NCBI GenBank assembly: GCA_020850595.1
Contig: JADZEK010000103.1
Span: 1 to 47,995, forward strand
Direction: 5' to 3'
Source of the DNA: Anaerolineales bacterium
GTDB lineage: Bacteria; Chloroflexota; Anaerolineae; Anaerolineales; UBA6663
DNA: 47,995 nt
Below the pieces are notes generated by a model. The model was given only the letters and a program-made list of their open reading frames with translations, searched no databases and had not been told where the DNA came from. This document shows, in pieces, positions 32,980 to 45,394 of the stretch. Positions within the stretch are counted from its first letter, which is position 1. Each line of letters begins with the position of its first letter. The position numbers and the translations under genes were made by a program.

Positions 32980-32999
32980 GGATATCGGCTCTTTTTTTT
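32968..32999 (+). terminator. Intrinsic terminator/attenuator ahead of pyrB
   Basis: AAGAGCCGATA pairs perfectly with TATCGGCTCTT around the loop AGGA, and eight T follow the last C of the core stem. It ends only 21 bp before the pyrB ATG, downstream of a strong promoter, so read-through must be regulated or a short RNA of about 145 nt is made. Confidence 0.9.
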
Positions 33000-33020
33000 G
33001 CCGACTGAAAGGATACCGCG

Positions 33021-34004
33021 ATGTCATTGCCGCTGCACTTACGTAATATCCACTTGCCGTTGGGCGATCAGCGCACGGGCCGGCTGTATGGCAAGGATGT
33101 GCTCTCGGTGGCGCAGTTCACCCGCGACGACCTGGAGTACATCTTTGGCGTGGCCGAGGCGATGCGCAACATGGTGGCGCACATCGGCACATTTGATTTG
33201 CTGAAAGGCAAAATCCTGGTGAACTTGTTTTATGAGCCGAGCACGCGCACGTCGTCATCGTTCGCGGCGGCCATGGAACGGCTGGGCGGGAGCGTGATCC
33301 AGATCAACGACGTGAAGTACTCGTCGGTGGCGAAGGGCGAGAGCCTGCCAGACACGATCCGCACGCTGGAAAGCTACGCGGACGTGACGGTGCTACGGCA
33401 CCCGGAGACCGGCTCGGCGGCGATCGCGGCGCAGTATGGGCGCAAGCCGATCATCAACGCGGGCGACGGCACGGGCGAGCATCCGACACAGGCGCTGCTG
33501 GACCTGTTCACGATCCGGGAGGAATTGGGGACGATTGACGGGCTGACCGTGACGATGCTGGGCGACCTAAAATACGGGCGCACGGTGCATTCGTTGGCAA
33601 AGCTGCTAACGCTGTTTGAGGTGCGGCTGAACTACGTGTCGCCGGGTATCTTGAGGATGCCGGCGGCGCTGGTGGCGCAGTTGGAGGCCAAGGGGCGGCG
33701 GCAGGCGCAGTACGACTCGCTGGAGCCGGTGATGGCCGAGACAGACGTGCTGTATGTGACGCGAGTGCAGAAGGAACGCTTCGAGGATCTGAACGAATAC
33801 GAGGCGGTGAAGGGCGCGTTCGTCATCACGCCGGAGATAATGCAGCAGCTCCGGCCGAAGATGGCGCTGATGCACCCGCTGCCGCGCGTGGGCGAGATTG
33901 CGCCGGAGGTGGACAACGACCCGCGAGCGGCGTATTTCCGGCAGATGGAGTACGGCCTGTACGTGCGCATGGCGCTGCTGGCGATGGTGCTGGGGAAGGC
34001 CTGA
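33021..34004 (+). CDS. pyrB: Aspartate carbamoyltransferase catalytic subunit
   Basis: 327 aa. It joins carbamoyl phosphate and aspartate, the first committed step of pyrimidine synthesis. The carbamoyl-phosphate loop [12 protein letters not shown], the catalytic His region [16 protein letters not shown] and the later [10 protein letters not shown] are all present. AAAGGA lies before the ATG. The stop overlaps the pyrF start (TGATG). The gene sits behind a leader with a terminator, so its expression is probably set by attenuation. No pyrI regulatory subunit is adjacent. Confidence 0.97.
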   Translation: MSLPLHLRNIHLPLGDQRTGRLYGKDVLSVAQFTRDDLEYIFGVAEAMRNMVAHIGTFDLLKGKILVNLFYEPSTRTSSSFAAAMERLGGSVIQINDVKYSSVAKGESLPDTIRTLESYADVTVLRHPETGSAAIAAQYGRKPIINAGDGTGEHPTQALLDLFTIREELGTIDGLTVTMLGDLKYGRTVHSLAKLLTLFEVRLNYVSPGILRMPAALVAQLEAKGRRQAQYDSLEPVMAETDVLYVTRVQKERFEDLNEYEAVKGAFVITPEIMQQLRPKMALMHPLPRVGEIAPEVDNDPRAAYFRQMEYGLYVRMALLAMVLGKA

Positions 34005-34831
34005 TGAACAACGGACAGGGAGCGGGCCAGGCGGGCTTTTTTGAGCAGGTGCTGGCGCGGGCGGCGACGACGGGCGCGCCGCTGTGCGTGGGGCTGGACC
34101 CGCGCGCGGCCAAGGTAGCCGAGCTGCGCGAGCAGTGCGGGCGGCTGATCGAGGCAACAGCCAAGTTCGCTGTGGCTTACAAGCCCAACAGCGCGTTCTT
34201 TGAGGCGCACGGCCCGGAAGGCATGTTGGCGCTGCTGGATGTGATCGCCACGGTACCGGACGGCATACCGGTGCTGCTGGACGCCAAGCGGGGCGACATC
34301 GCCAGCACGTCGGAGGCGTATGCGCGGGCGGCGTTCGACTGGCTGGGGGCGCTGGGGCTGACGGTGACGCCCTACGTGGGACTGGACGGGCTGGCGCCGT
34401 TCCTGGCGCGACCGGGGCGGGCCGCGTTTATCCTGTGCAAGACGTCGAACCCAGGAGCGGACGAGTTTCAGGCGCTGCCGGTGCAGACGGCGGACGGGCC
34501 GCGGCCCTTGTATGAGGTGGTGGCGGCGCACGCGCAGGCCGCCAACCGGGCGGGCAACGTGGGACTGGTGGTGGGGGCGACCGACCTGGCGGCGATGGCG
34601 CGGGTGCGGGCGGTGGCGCCGGACTTGTGGTTCCTGGCGCCGGGGGTGGGGGCACAGGGCGGCAACCTGGCCGCAACGCTGGCGGCGGGGCTGCGTAGAG
34701 ATGGGTGGGGATTGCTGATTAACGTCTCGCGGACGCTGGCGGAGGCGGCTGACCCACGCGCCGAGGCGGAGCGGCTGGTGCGGGCGATGCGCGCCGGGCG
34801 GGCGGAGGCGTTGGGCCACAGGCGGCAATGA
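34004..34831 (+). CDS. pyrF: Orotidine 5'-phosphate decarboxylase (type 2)
   Basis: 275 aa. It decarboxylates OMP to UMP. The start LCVGLDPRAAKV, AYKPNSAFFEAHG and the active-site DAKRGDIASTSEAYA with its Lys are typical of the longer type 2 family. TPYVGLDGLAPFL and LAPGVGAQGG form the phosphate-binding end. It is translationally coupled to pyrB by TGATG and is the last gene of that short operon; pyrC, pyrD and pyrE are not in the window. Confidence 0.95.
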   Translation: MNNGQGAGQAGFFEQVLARAATTGAPLCVGLDPRAAKVAELREQCGRLIEATAKFAVAYKPNSAFFEAHGPEGMLALLDVIATVPDGIPVLLDAKRGDIASTSEAYARAAFDWLGALGLTVTPYVGLDGLAPFLARPGRAAFILCKTSNPGADEFQALPVQTADGPRPLYEVVAAHAQAANRAGNVGLVVGATDLAAMARVRAVAPDLWFLAPGVGAQGGNLAATLAAGLRRDGWGLLINVSRTLAEAADPRAEAERLVRAMRAGRAEALGHRRQ

Positions 34832-34900
34832 GGGGAGGCTGCGCGGCGGCGAGGTATATACTCGGCGGCTACGCGGGCCAAACGACGCAGGGAGGCGGCT

Positions 34901-35542
34901 ATGAAACGACTGGATATGCGCCTGATCGCCGGGGTGCTGTTGATCGCGGGCGGCATCTTCTACCTGCTGACCAACCTGGGCATCATCCGGTGGGGCGGGC
35001 TGGTGTGGGCCGGAGCGTTCGCAATCGCGGCACTGGGGTTTTTCGCGGCGGTAGTCAACAACCGGCAGCAGTGGTGGTTCATCATCCCAGGGATGACGCT
35101 GCTGGCGCTGGCGGCATTGATCAGCCTGGACTACTTCGCGCCGGCACTCTCCGAGCAGTTGGGCGGGCCGCTGTTCCTGGGCGGCGTCGGCCTGAGTTTT
35201 CTGGCGATCTACGTGATGGACCGCAAGTTGTGGTGGGCCATCATCCCGGCGGGAGCACTGCTGACACTGGCGGCCGTGGCGGGGCTGGAGAATAGCGAGA
35301 GTATCAACGGCGGGGGGATTCTGTTTCTAGGGCTAGGCCTGACGTTTGGGCTGCTAGCGTTGGCGCCGATGGACGGCGGCAAGCCGCTGCGGTGGGCGTT
35401 CATTCCGGCGGGCGCATTGCTGAGTATGGGCGCGCTGCTGCTGGTGGGGTTTGAGCGAGCACTCGGCTATATTTGGCCGGCGGCGCTGATTGTGGGCGGC
35501 GGGCTGCTGCTGTGGCGCGCGTGGCGGCGGGGGCCGGGGTAA
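34901..35542 (+). CDS. Multi-pass membrane protein of unknown function
   Basis: 213 aa, almost all hydrophobic, with about seven to eight predicted helices arranged as repeats of a G-x-x-L-I-A-G motif (LIAGVLLIAGGIFYLLTNLG, then WAIIPAGALLTLAAVAGLEN and WAFIPAGALLSMGALLLVGF). The repeated WW-x-IIP/WAFIP-G boxes suggest internal duplication. It resembles small LiaI/DUF5668-like membrane proteins only loosely. GGAGG precedes the ATG, and a TATACT (34857-34862) may be a -10, so it may be expressed apart from pyrBF. A strong terminator follows. Confidence 0.7.
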   Translation: MKRLDMRLIAGVLLIAGGIFYLLTNLGIIRWGGLVWAGAFAIAALGFFAAVVNNRQQWWFIIPGMTLLALAALISLDYFAPALSEQLGGPLFLGGVGLSFLAIYVMDRKLWWAIIPAGALLTLAAVAGLENSESINGGGILFLGLGLTFGLLALAPMDGGKPLRWAFIPAGALLSMGALLLVGFERALGYIWPAALIVGGGLLLWRAWRRGPG

Positions 35543-35571
35543 GGGCGCCGGTTCAACCGGGCGGCAATGGC

Positions 35572-35606
35572 AACGGGAGGGTGTGAGACACCCTCCCGTT
35601 TTGTTT
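35572..35606 (+). terminator. Intrinsic terminator of the membrane-protein gene
   Basis: A perfect 13-bp stem (AACGGGAGGGTGT with ACACCCTCCCGTT), loop GAG, then TTGTTT. It lies 29 bp after the stop. Confidence 0.9.
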
Positions 35607-35663
35607 CTGCATTCGGCGGACAGCACAGGTGAGGGCGTTGCCACCTGTAACCCAAGACGCAAA

Positions 35664-35689
35664 AGCGGGCGAGCTTATGCCCGCCCGCT
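35664..35689 (-). terminator. Intrinsic terminator of carAB
   Basis: AGCGGGCG pairs with CGCCCGCT over a 10-nt loop; on the minus strand TTTT follows the stem. It lies 25 bp after the carB stop. Confidence 0.75.
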
Positions 35690-35714
35690 GTGATTTTGGC
35701 ACACAACCGAATGG

Positions 35715-38978
<3,264 letters not shown>

Positions 38979-38979
38979 G

Positions 38980-40107
38980 TCAGCGGCCCGCCTGCATCAA
39001 GTCAACAAAGTCTTGAAAGAGGTAGAGCGAGTCGTGCGGGCCGGGGGCGGCCTCAGGATGGTACTGCACGCTGAAGGCCCGCAGGTGCGGCACGCTCAGA
39101 CCTTCGACGCATTGGTCGTTGAGGTTGAGGTGCGTGACCTCGACCCCGGCCGGCAGGCGGGCGGCGTCCACCGCGAAACCGTGGTTGTGGCTGGAGATCT
39201 CGACCCGGCCGGTGGGCACATGGAGCACGGGCTGGTTGGCCCCACGATGGCCGAACTTGAGCTTGTAGGTGCGCGCGCCGAGGGCGAGGCCAAGCAACTG
39301 GTGGCCGAGGCAGATGCCGAAGACGGGCAGGCGGCCGAGCAACTGGCGCAGGGCCGCGACGGCGTAGGTGACGGCGGCCGGGTCGCCGGGACCGTTGGAG
39401 AGGAACACGCCATCGGGCCGGAGGGCGAGGACGTCGGCGGCGCTGGTTTGAGCCGGGACGATGGTGATGCGGCAGTCGCGCGCGGCCAGTTGGCGCAGGA
39501 GGTTGCGTTTGAGGCCATAGTCGTAGGCGACAACGTGGTAACGCGGCGGCGCGGCGGCCTGGGGCGCGGCCCAGCGGTAAGGCTCGGCGCAGGTGACGGC
39601 GCGGGCGAGGTCGAGGCCGTTCATGTCGGGCGCAGAACGGGCGAGGGCCACGAGGCGCTGCGGGTCGAGGTCGCGGCTAGAGAGGGCGGCATTCTGCGCG
39701 CCGTGGGTGCGGATGTGGCGGATGAGGGCGCGGGTATCTACTGCGCTGAGGGCGACGACGCCCCGGGCGACGAGGTAGTCATCGAGGGTTTGGGCGGCGC
39801 GCCAGTTGCTGGCCAGCGGACTGGCGGAGCGGACGACGAAGCCCGCCACCCAGCACTGGGCCGACTCATCGTCGTCGGCGGCGACGCCGTAGTTGCCGAT
39901 GTGAGGCTGGCTCATCACGACGATCTGGCCGTGATAGGACGGGTCGGTGAGGATTTCCTGATAGCCGGTCAGGCTGGTGTTGAAGACGACCTCGCCGGTG
40001 CGGTCGCCCAGGGCGCCAAAGGCGCGGCCGGGCCAGAGGCTGCCGTCGGCGAGCGCTAAAAGGGCCGGCAAATGCCGGCCCTTGGATGATAAATCAGAAG
40101 GAATCAT
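38980..40107 (-). CDS. carA: Carbamoyl-phosphate synthase small subunit (glutaminase)
   Basis: 375 aa from the ATG at 40107. It splits glutamine and passes ammonia to CarB. The class I amidotransferase part has the catalytic Cys in [15 protein letters not shown] and the His-x-Glu in [12 protein letters not shown]; the N-terminal CPSase domain has [17 protein letters not shown]. The start is uncertain: the first conserved strand (PALLALADG) begins 12 residues in, no ribosome site precedes the ATG, and a strong hairpin (40060-40083) covers codons 9 to 16. A TTG at 40071 inside that hairpin would also give a normal protein. carB follows after 1 bp. Confidence 0.95.
   Translation of the reverse strand: MIPSDLSSKGRHLPALLALADGSLWPGRAFGALGDRTGEVVFNTSLTGYQEILTDPSYHGQIVVMSQPHIGNYGVAADDDESAQCWVAGFVVRSASPLASNWRAAQTLDDYLVARGVVALSAVDTRALIRHIRTHGAQNAALSSRDLDPQRLVALARSAPDMNGLDLARAVTCAEPYRWAAPQAAAPPRYHVVAYDYGLKRNLLRQLAARDCRITIVPAQTSAADVLALRPDGVFLSNGPGDPAAVTYAVAALRQLLGRLPVFGICLGHQLLGLALGARTYKLKFGHRGANQPVLHVPTGRVEISSHNHGFAVDAARLPAGVEVTHLNLNDQCVEGLSVPHLRAFSVQYHPEAAPGPHDSLYLFQDFVDLMQAGR
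40060..40083 (-). promoter_or_regulatory. Hairpin over the carA start, possible attenuator
   Basis: AAGGGCCGGC pairs perfectly with GCCGGCCCTT around ATTT, and TT follows on the minus strand. It covers the first carA codons and could stop transcription or hide the start site. Confidence 0.6.
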
Positions 40108-40270
40108 TGGTTGAGGAGGCAAGCGGCGGCTGTGGCAAGGACAGGAACAAGGACATGCGCGACACCCAAATTCACGCCAGTATGGCGCAGGAGGACAGGA
40201 TCGTCCACTGTCGGAAGCGCCGGTTTCGGCTTGCGGCAAACCGGCAACATTCACGAGGCCGGGAACGAGC

Positions 40271-41518
40271 CTAATCAAGCCGAATGGCGGCAACGCGGCG
40301 GCGGAGCGCCGGCTCGGGGATGGCCTGGGCGTTGAGCCGGGCCGCGCCCAAGAAATGCCCAAAGCGCTCGTAGCCACGGGCGAGGGCTTCGGCAAAGGCG
40401 GCGTCTTTGGCCAGCGCCCGGTCTTCAAGCCAGTGGCCGAGGATGACAAAGGTGTTGGCGGCGCGGTCGAGCTTGCTGTCGAAGCGGCCGACGAGGCGGT
40501 CGCCCCAGAGGATGGGCAGCACGTAGTAGCCGTGCCGGCGCAAGTGCTCGGGCTTGTAGACCTCCCAGATGTAGTCAAAGCCGAACAACTGTTTGGCGCG
40601 GCCACGGGCGCTGACCGGCTCGAGGGGCGCAAGGAAGACAGCTTCCTCGAGGGTGGTGGTGGCTTTGGGTTTCCAAGCCTTGGGCACACGGCCGGCGGCC
40701 AGGTCGGATAGCAGCAGTCCGTCGGCGGCCAGGGCGACGTGAGGGTCCTTCCAGCCTTCGACGCGGACTTCGATGAGGTCGCCGGTGTCGAGCAGGGCGC
40801 GGAGGGTGGGCTGGATGAGGCGGAGGGGCACGCCGCGATGATAAAGGTCTTGGGTGACCTTGAAGCGGGTGAGGCCGCTGAAAGCCGCGTCTTTGAGGAG
40901 CAGAAAGCGGTCGGCGGCGTGGTCGGCGCTTTCGTAGAGGAGGTCGGCGGGGGCGACGGCCTCGGTGAGGGCGTAGACCCGCTCGAAGTTCTCGCGGTGG
41001 TGGGTCATGACCTCGCCGGTACGCCAGAGGTAGTAGAGGGCGAGGGCACTGTCCTTGCGCCCGCGATAGCTGTGCGTGCGGGTGCGGGAGGCCATGGAGA
41101 AATCGCGATTGGTGACGGTGCCGCGCTCGCGGAGGATGGCGCGCATTTCGGTGACGGCGGCGGCGTGCTCGCGCCCCATCGTGCGGATGCGGCCCGGCTC
41201 GTCGCGCTCGCGGCGCATGACGACGCGCCAGTGGGGCAGTTCGGCCATGGGGCGGACGGCGAGCCAGCCGCCCCAATCGAAGAACTCTCGTTTTTCGTAG
41301 GCGAGGCGCTCCCAGCCGCCGGGGCGGTAGTCGAGGACGCGGCCATAAAGTTTGATGTCTTGGCTGCGGGCGACGATTTGCAGCGGGTCAAGCTGAAGGT
41401 ATTCCATGGCGCGGATGGCCGGGGCGACGCCCAGCGGGCCACGCCAGCGGCGGCCGGGCCAGAGGCCTTGTTTGCCGAGGATGTAGCGGCGAGCGGTGAT
41501 TGGGTCAATCGTGAGCAT
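40271..41518 (-). CDS. YcaQ/AlkZ-family DNA glycosylase-like protein
   Basis: 415 aa. The protein belongs to the HTH_42 winged-helix family whose members (YcaQ, AlkZ) remove interstrand cross-links or bulky alkylated bases. The catalytic Gln-x-(Asp/Gln) motif is intact as Q42-L43-D44 in LQLDPLQIVAR, the YcaQ-type variant. Other landmarks are WWLAVRPM-like GWLAVRPM, HSYRGRKDSALALYYLWRTGEVM and the C-terminal VLPILWGDRLVGRFD. It lies alone on the minus strand, upstream of carA, and a second member of the superfamily is at 46954-47814. Confidence 0.88.
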   Translation of the reverse strand: MLTIDPITARRYILGKQGLWPGRRWRGPLGVAPAIRAMEYLQLDPLQIVARSQDIKLYGRVLDYRPGGWERLAYEKREFFDWGGWLAVRPMAELPHWRVVMRRERDEPGRIRTMGREHAAAVTEMRAILRERGTVTNRDFSMASRTRTHSYRGRKDSALALYYLWRTGEVMTHHRENFERVYALTEAVAPADLLYESADHAADRFLLLKDAAFSGLTRFKVTQDLYHRGVPLRLIQPTLRALLDTGDLIEVRVEGWKDPHVALAADGLLLSDLAAGRVPKAWKPKATTTLEEAVFLAPLEPVSARGRAKQLFGFDYIWEVYKPEHLRRHGYYVLPILWGDRLVGRFDSKLDRAANTFVILGHWLEDRALAKDAAFAEALARGYERFGHFLGAARLNAQAIPEPALRRRVAAIRLD

Positions 41519-41598
41519 GGCGGCTAAGGGCGATGAGTGGGCAAATGCGGTGTGGAATGGAGGCGGCGGCTTACTCGCCGGTCAGCATTCGGGCCATA

Positions 41599-44322
41599 CT
41601 AGCCGGTGTTGCGGAGGCCCGCGGCGATGCCGTTGATGGTCATGATCAGGACTTCATGCAGGGTCTCGGCTTCAGGCGCTTCGGGGTCGGGCAGCGCGCG
41701 CAGGCGGCGCAGGGTGTCCACCTGGATGTAGTTGAGCGGGTCAACGTAGGGGTTGCGGAGCTGGATGGCGCGCTGGATGAGGGGTTCAGCATCCATTAAC
41801 TCGGTGTGGCCGGTGACGGCGAGGACACGCTCGCAGGTGGCGGCATATTCGGCCCGAATGATGTCAAAAGCATGGGCGGCGAAGGCGCGGTCGGGCACGA
41901 GGTCGGCGTAGAGCGCGGCGATACCGAGGTCGGCCTTGAGGAGCGACATCTCGGCGTTATCGAGCACAGTGCGGAAGAACGGCCAGCCCTGGTACATGGC
42001 GCGCAGGGTGGCGAGGCCGAGGCTGTCGCCGGCCAGCGCGGCGCCCAAGCCGTACCAGCCAGGCAGGTTGAAGCGGGCCTGCATCCACGAGAAGACCCAG
42101 GGGATGGCGCGGATGTTGGTGACGGCCAGCCGGCCGCCGCGCCGGGCCGTGGGGCGCGAGCCGATGCGCAGGCGGCTGATCTCTTCGAGCGGGGTGGCGG
42201 CGCGCCAGAAATCCATGAAGCCGGGGGTTTCGTAAACTAGAGTGCGATAGGCAGTGCGCGCACGGGCCGAGATGGTGGCGATGGTGGAGCGCCAGGCGGC
42301 AGGGAGCGGGTCTTCGCCGGGGTGCTCGGCAGAGGCGGGCGCGGAGGCGAGCAGGACGGCGCTGACGATCTGTTCCAGGTGGCGGTGCGCGAGGTCGGGG
42401 TCGCCGTAGCGCGAGGCGATGACTTCGCCCTGCTCGGTGACGCGCAGGCGGCCGTTGACGGTGCCGGGCGGCTGGGCGCGGATGGCGCGGTTGGCCGGGC
42501 CGCCGCCGCGGGCGACGGTGCCGCCGCGCCCGTGAAAGAGCGTGAAGCGGACGCGGTGCGCGCGGCAGACTTCGGCCACGCGGGCCTGGGCCTGGTAGAG
42601 GGCCCAGTTGGCGGCAAGGTAGCCGCTGTCTTTGTTGCTATCGGAATAGCCGATCATGATCATCTGCTCGTCGGCGCAGGAGCGCAAGTGAGCGCGGTAG
42701 GCGTCGAGGGTGAACAGGTCGGTGAGGATGCGCGGGGCGGCGTCGAGGTCGTCAACGGTCTCGAATAAGGGCACGATGGAGAGGCCTTCGGCGCAGCCGG
42801 CCCATTGGGCCAGGAGCAGGACGGTGAGCAGGTCGGCGGGGCCGCGGGTCATGGAGATGACGAAGGGGCCGAGCAGCTCGGGGCCGTAGACGGAGCGCAC
42901 GCGGGCCATGAGCCGGAAAAGCGCCCAGGTTTCGGCGGTGGCGGCAGTGACGCCGGGGTTGACGGCCAGCTGCGGGTTGGGGGCGGCCAATAACTGCAAC
43001 AGGCGCTGAAGGCGCACTTCTTCGGTCGCTTGATCGAAGGCCAGGTCGAGGTTGAGGCCGCGCAGCAGCTCGGCCAGGGCAGCGGTGAGGCGGGCCGAAT
43101 CCTCGCGCAGGTCGAGGCGGGCGGCATGGACGCCAAAGATGTCGAACTGGCGGCGGACGGCCCGCAGCGCGCCGGCGGCCAACTGGGGCGGGATAGCCCG
43201 CGTCACCTGAGCGAGCGGCGCGGTGAAATCGGCGGTTTGGACGCGGGCGGTGTGCGGGCGGTTATCGAGCAGGCGCGCGGTCATGTCGTCGCCGGAGGCT
43301 TGTTCTAGCTCGGCGGCGAGGAGGGCGACGATGAGGCGAAAAGGCTCATCACCGTAGCGGCGCTCGAGGTAGGCCACATGGTCGGGCAGCGGGCGGCGGG
43401 CATCGAGCCAGGCCTGCAACTCAGGCGAGAGGCGCACCTGACGGCGGCTGAGGCTGAGGCGGCGGGCGAGGTCGGAGAGGCGCGAGCGGTGGCGCTCGAT
43501 GGCGAGGCCGCGATGGAGGCGCAGGGTCTCGGCGGTGACGGCGGCGGTAACGTTGGGGTTGCCGTCGCGGTCGCCGCCGATCCACGAGGCGAGCGTGAGC
43601 CAACGGCGGGGCGGCTCGACGCCGGGATAGTATTCGGCTAGCGCCCGCTCCAGGTCGGCGTAGATGCGGGGGAGGGCGTCCCAGAATATTTCGCCGACGA
43701 AGTACAGGCCGGTGCGCACCTCGTCGGTGACGGCGGGTTTGTCGGTGCGGGCGCGGCTGGTAAGCCAGATAGTGGAGATCTCGGCGACCAGGTTGTTCAG
43801 GCAGGCTTCGCGCTCACGGGGGAGCAGGTCGGGATCATCGAGCTGCTTGAGGCCCTGGGAGATGCGGCTGATCTGCGAGAGGATGGTGCGGCGCTTGGCT
43901 TCGGTGGGGTGCGCCGTCAGGACTAGCTCGATGTGCAGGTTGGACAGCAGTTCGGTCAAGACCTGGGGCGAGAGGCCCTGGGCTTTGAGGCGGCGGAGGG
44001 CGGCCGAGATGGTTTCGCTGACGGGGGCCGGGTGGAGCTGGCGCTCGCGGTCACGCAGGGCGAGGACGCGGAAGCGCTCTTCGGCCAGGTTGACGAGATC
44101 GAAGTAAAGCGTGAAGGCGGAGGCGACGGCGCGCGCCTGGTCGGGCGGGAGGGCGGCGACCTCGGCGGCTAAGGCCTCGGCCGCGCCGGCCGCGCCCGCG
44201 CGGCGGGCCTTGGCCCAGGCGCGAATGCGCTCTTCGACCTCGAACAGGGCGGGCGACTCCTGCTCGCTGACCACCTGCCCCAACAACTCACCAAGCAGGT
44301 GAATGGTGGCCGAAAGATCCAT
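41599..44322 (-). CDS. ppc: Phosphoenolpyruvate carboxylase
   Basis: 907 aa, normal for bacterial enzymes. It adds bicarbonate to PEP to give oxaloacetate, replenishing the citric acid cycle. Catalytic landmarks are VLTAHPTEAKRRT with the key His, SWIGGDRDGNPNVTA, the flexible loop HGRGGTVARGGGPANRAI and the allosteric-site region near the end. The C-terminus LRNTG is the classic conserved tail, which folds into the active site. The bcp gene ends 16 bp upstream, so the two may share a transcript. Confidence 0.97.
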   Translation of the reverse strand: MDLSATIHLLGELLGQVVSEQESPALFEVEERIRAWAKARRAGAAGAAEALAAEVAALPPDQARAVASAFTLYFDLVNLAEERFRVLALRDRERQLHPAPVSETISAALRRLKAQGLSPQVLTELLSNLHIELVLTAHPTEAKRRTILSQISRISQGLKQLDDPDLLPREREACLNNLVAEISTIWLTSRARTDKPAVTDEVRTGLYFVGEIFWDALPRIYADLERALAEYYPGVEPPRRWLTLASWIGGDRDGNPNVTAAVTAETLRLHRGLAIERHRSRLSDLARRLSLSRRQVRLSPELQAWLDARRPLPDHVAYLERRYGDEPFRLIVALLAAELEQASGDDMTARLLDNRPHTARVQTADFTAPLAQVTRAIPPQLAAGALRAVRRQFDIFGVHAARLDLREDSARLTAALAELLRGLNLDLAFDQATEEVRLQRLLQLLAAPNPQLAVNPGVTAATAETWALFRLMARVRSVYGPELLGPFVISMTRGPADLLTVLLLAQWAGCAEGLSIVPLFETVDDLDAAPRILTDLFTLDAYRAHLRSCADEQMIMIGYSDSNKDSGYLAANWALYQAQARVAEVCRAHRVRFTLFHGRGGTVARGGGPANRAIRAQPPGTVNGRLRVTEQGEVIASRYGDPDLAHRHLEQIVSAVLLASAPASAEHPGEDPLPAAWRSTIATISARARTAYRTLVYETPGFMDFWRAATPLEEISRLRIGSRPTARRGGRLAVTNIRAIPWVFSWMQARFNLPGWYGLGAALAGDSLGLATLRAMYQGWPFFRTVLDNAEMSLLKADLGIAALYADLVPDRAFAAHAFDIIRAEYAATCERVLAVTGHTELMDAEPLIQRAIQLRNPYVDPLNYIQVDTLRRLRALPDPEAPEAETLHEVLIMTINGIAAGLRNTG

Positions 44323-44338
44323 TGGTCAGCGGCAAGGA

Positions 44339-44806
44339 CTAGACGCCAAGGCCGGCGAGGGCGCGCGAGACGCTGTCGGCGGGGCTGACCTTGACCTGGG
44401 CATCGGCAATATGGCCGGTTTCGTCAATGACGAAGTGGCTGCGAATGATGCCGTCGTAGGTGACGCCGTAGAGTTTCTTCTCGCCCCAGACGCCGTAGGC
44501 AGCAGCGACCTTATGGTCGGTATCCACGAGCAGGATGAAGGGCAGGTGGTACTTGGTCTTGAACTTGCGGTGGGAGGCGGCGTTGTCGGGGCTGAGGCCG
44601 ATGACGACGGCGTTTTTCTCCTCAATGGCAGGGTAGTTGTCGCGGAAGCCGCAGGCCTGTTTGGTACAGCCGGTGGTGTCGTCCTTGGGGTAGAAGTAGA
44701 GGACGACGCGCTTGCCGCGGAAGTCGGAGAGTTTGACGGGTTGGCCGTTCTCGTCGGATAACTCGAAGTCGGGGGCTACGCTGCCAATGGCTGGGGAATC
44801 GGTCAT
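44339..44806 (-). CDS. bcp: Thiol peroxidase of the Bcp/PrxQ family
   Basis: 155 aa. It reduces hydrogen and alkyl peroxides using thioredoxin. The peroxidatic C47 in TTGCTKQAC and the resolving C52, five residues on in the same helix, are the PrxQ pattern. The preceding VVLYFYPKDDTTGC is the canonical strand. Length is typical. An extended -10 promoter (TGATATAAT) lies about 40 bp upstream. It is followed by ppc after 16 bp. Confidence 0.95.
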   Translation of the reverse strand: MTDSPAIGSVAPDFELSDENGQPVKLSDFRGKRVVLYFYPKDDTTGCTKQACGFRDNYPAIEEKNAVVIGLSPDNAASHRKFKTKYHLPFILLVDTDHKVAAAYGVWGEKKLYGVTYDGIIRSHFVIDETGHIADAQVKVSPADSVSRALAGLGV

Positions 44807-44843
44807 GGGGTTCCTCGCACCGGGAAAGTTTTTGAATGGGAGG

Positions 44844-44873
44844 ATTATATCAGGCTGGCGGGCGGGCGGTCAG
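44844..44873 (-). promoter_or_regulatory. bcp-ppc promoter (extended -10)
   Basis: A perfect TATAAT (44849-44844) carries the TG of an extended -10 on the minus strand. A weaker -35 like CTGACC (44873-44868) lies 18 bp upstream. Confidence 0.7.
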
Positions 44874-44902
44874 CGTCACGGCGGGTGAGGCGGCGGGGTA
44901 AT

Positions 44903-45351
44903 TGCAGCTTAATTCCGTTCACTGAGAGAATGCCGAAGGTGGCTCAGAAATTGGCCGCCAGCGATCATTGCCCGAGACGCTGCGCGTCACCGGCCACAAG
45001 GTAAGGTGAGGCCCACCGACCGGAGGCCGGGTTGCTCAGAAACTAAACCCGGTACGATCAAAGGGTCAGCCTGATCCTGGGTTGAGATTCCTCACCCCCC
45101 ACAATGCCGAAGGATGGCCGGCAACCGGAGGGGGCTTCGGAATGACATGGTCCGCCGAGTGTTTCGCCACTGGGGGGCTGGCGGCCTGCCGCCATGCGCC
45201 CTTCGAAATGACAATTCATAGAGGAGATCGAGTCAGTGCGGCCGTTTCTGCCGTGGGGGGGGGCCGGCGCAGGGCGCCCTGGGTACTTCGGAATGACAGA
45301 CAAAATGGGGCTGATCGGTCCCAAGCGCAGTTTAGATGCAATTGCCCTGCG
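44903..45351. repeat. Dispersed modular intergenic repeat, copy B
   Basis: 449 bp aligning with 12223-12697. It has one copy of the ~105-bp unit that is doubled in copy A, and three CTTCGGAATGACA-like boxes (45135, 45201 as CTTCGAAATGACA, 45286). The middle box and its 75-bp surroundings are absent from copy A. It ends about 32 bp before the next gene's -10, so it could carry regulatory signals. It fills most of 44807-45394. Confidence 0.85.
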
Positions 45352-45382
45352 GGTGAAGCGGGGCGGCAGGCGGGGGCCGTGG

Positions 45383-45388
45383 TAGACT
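45383..45388 (+). promoter_or_regulatory. -10 element next to the start of the membrane-protein gene
   Basis: TAGACT ends 6 bp before the ATG at 45395, which implies a leaderless transcript. No good -35 is visible. Confidence 0.35.
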
Positions 45389-45394
45389 CGGGAG

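Noticed and set aside
40108..40689. Upstream extension of carA in the same frame
   Set aside because: It runs into the YcaQ-family gene and is not homologous to CarA.
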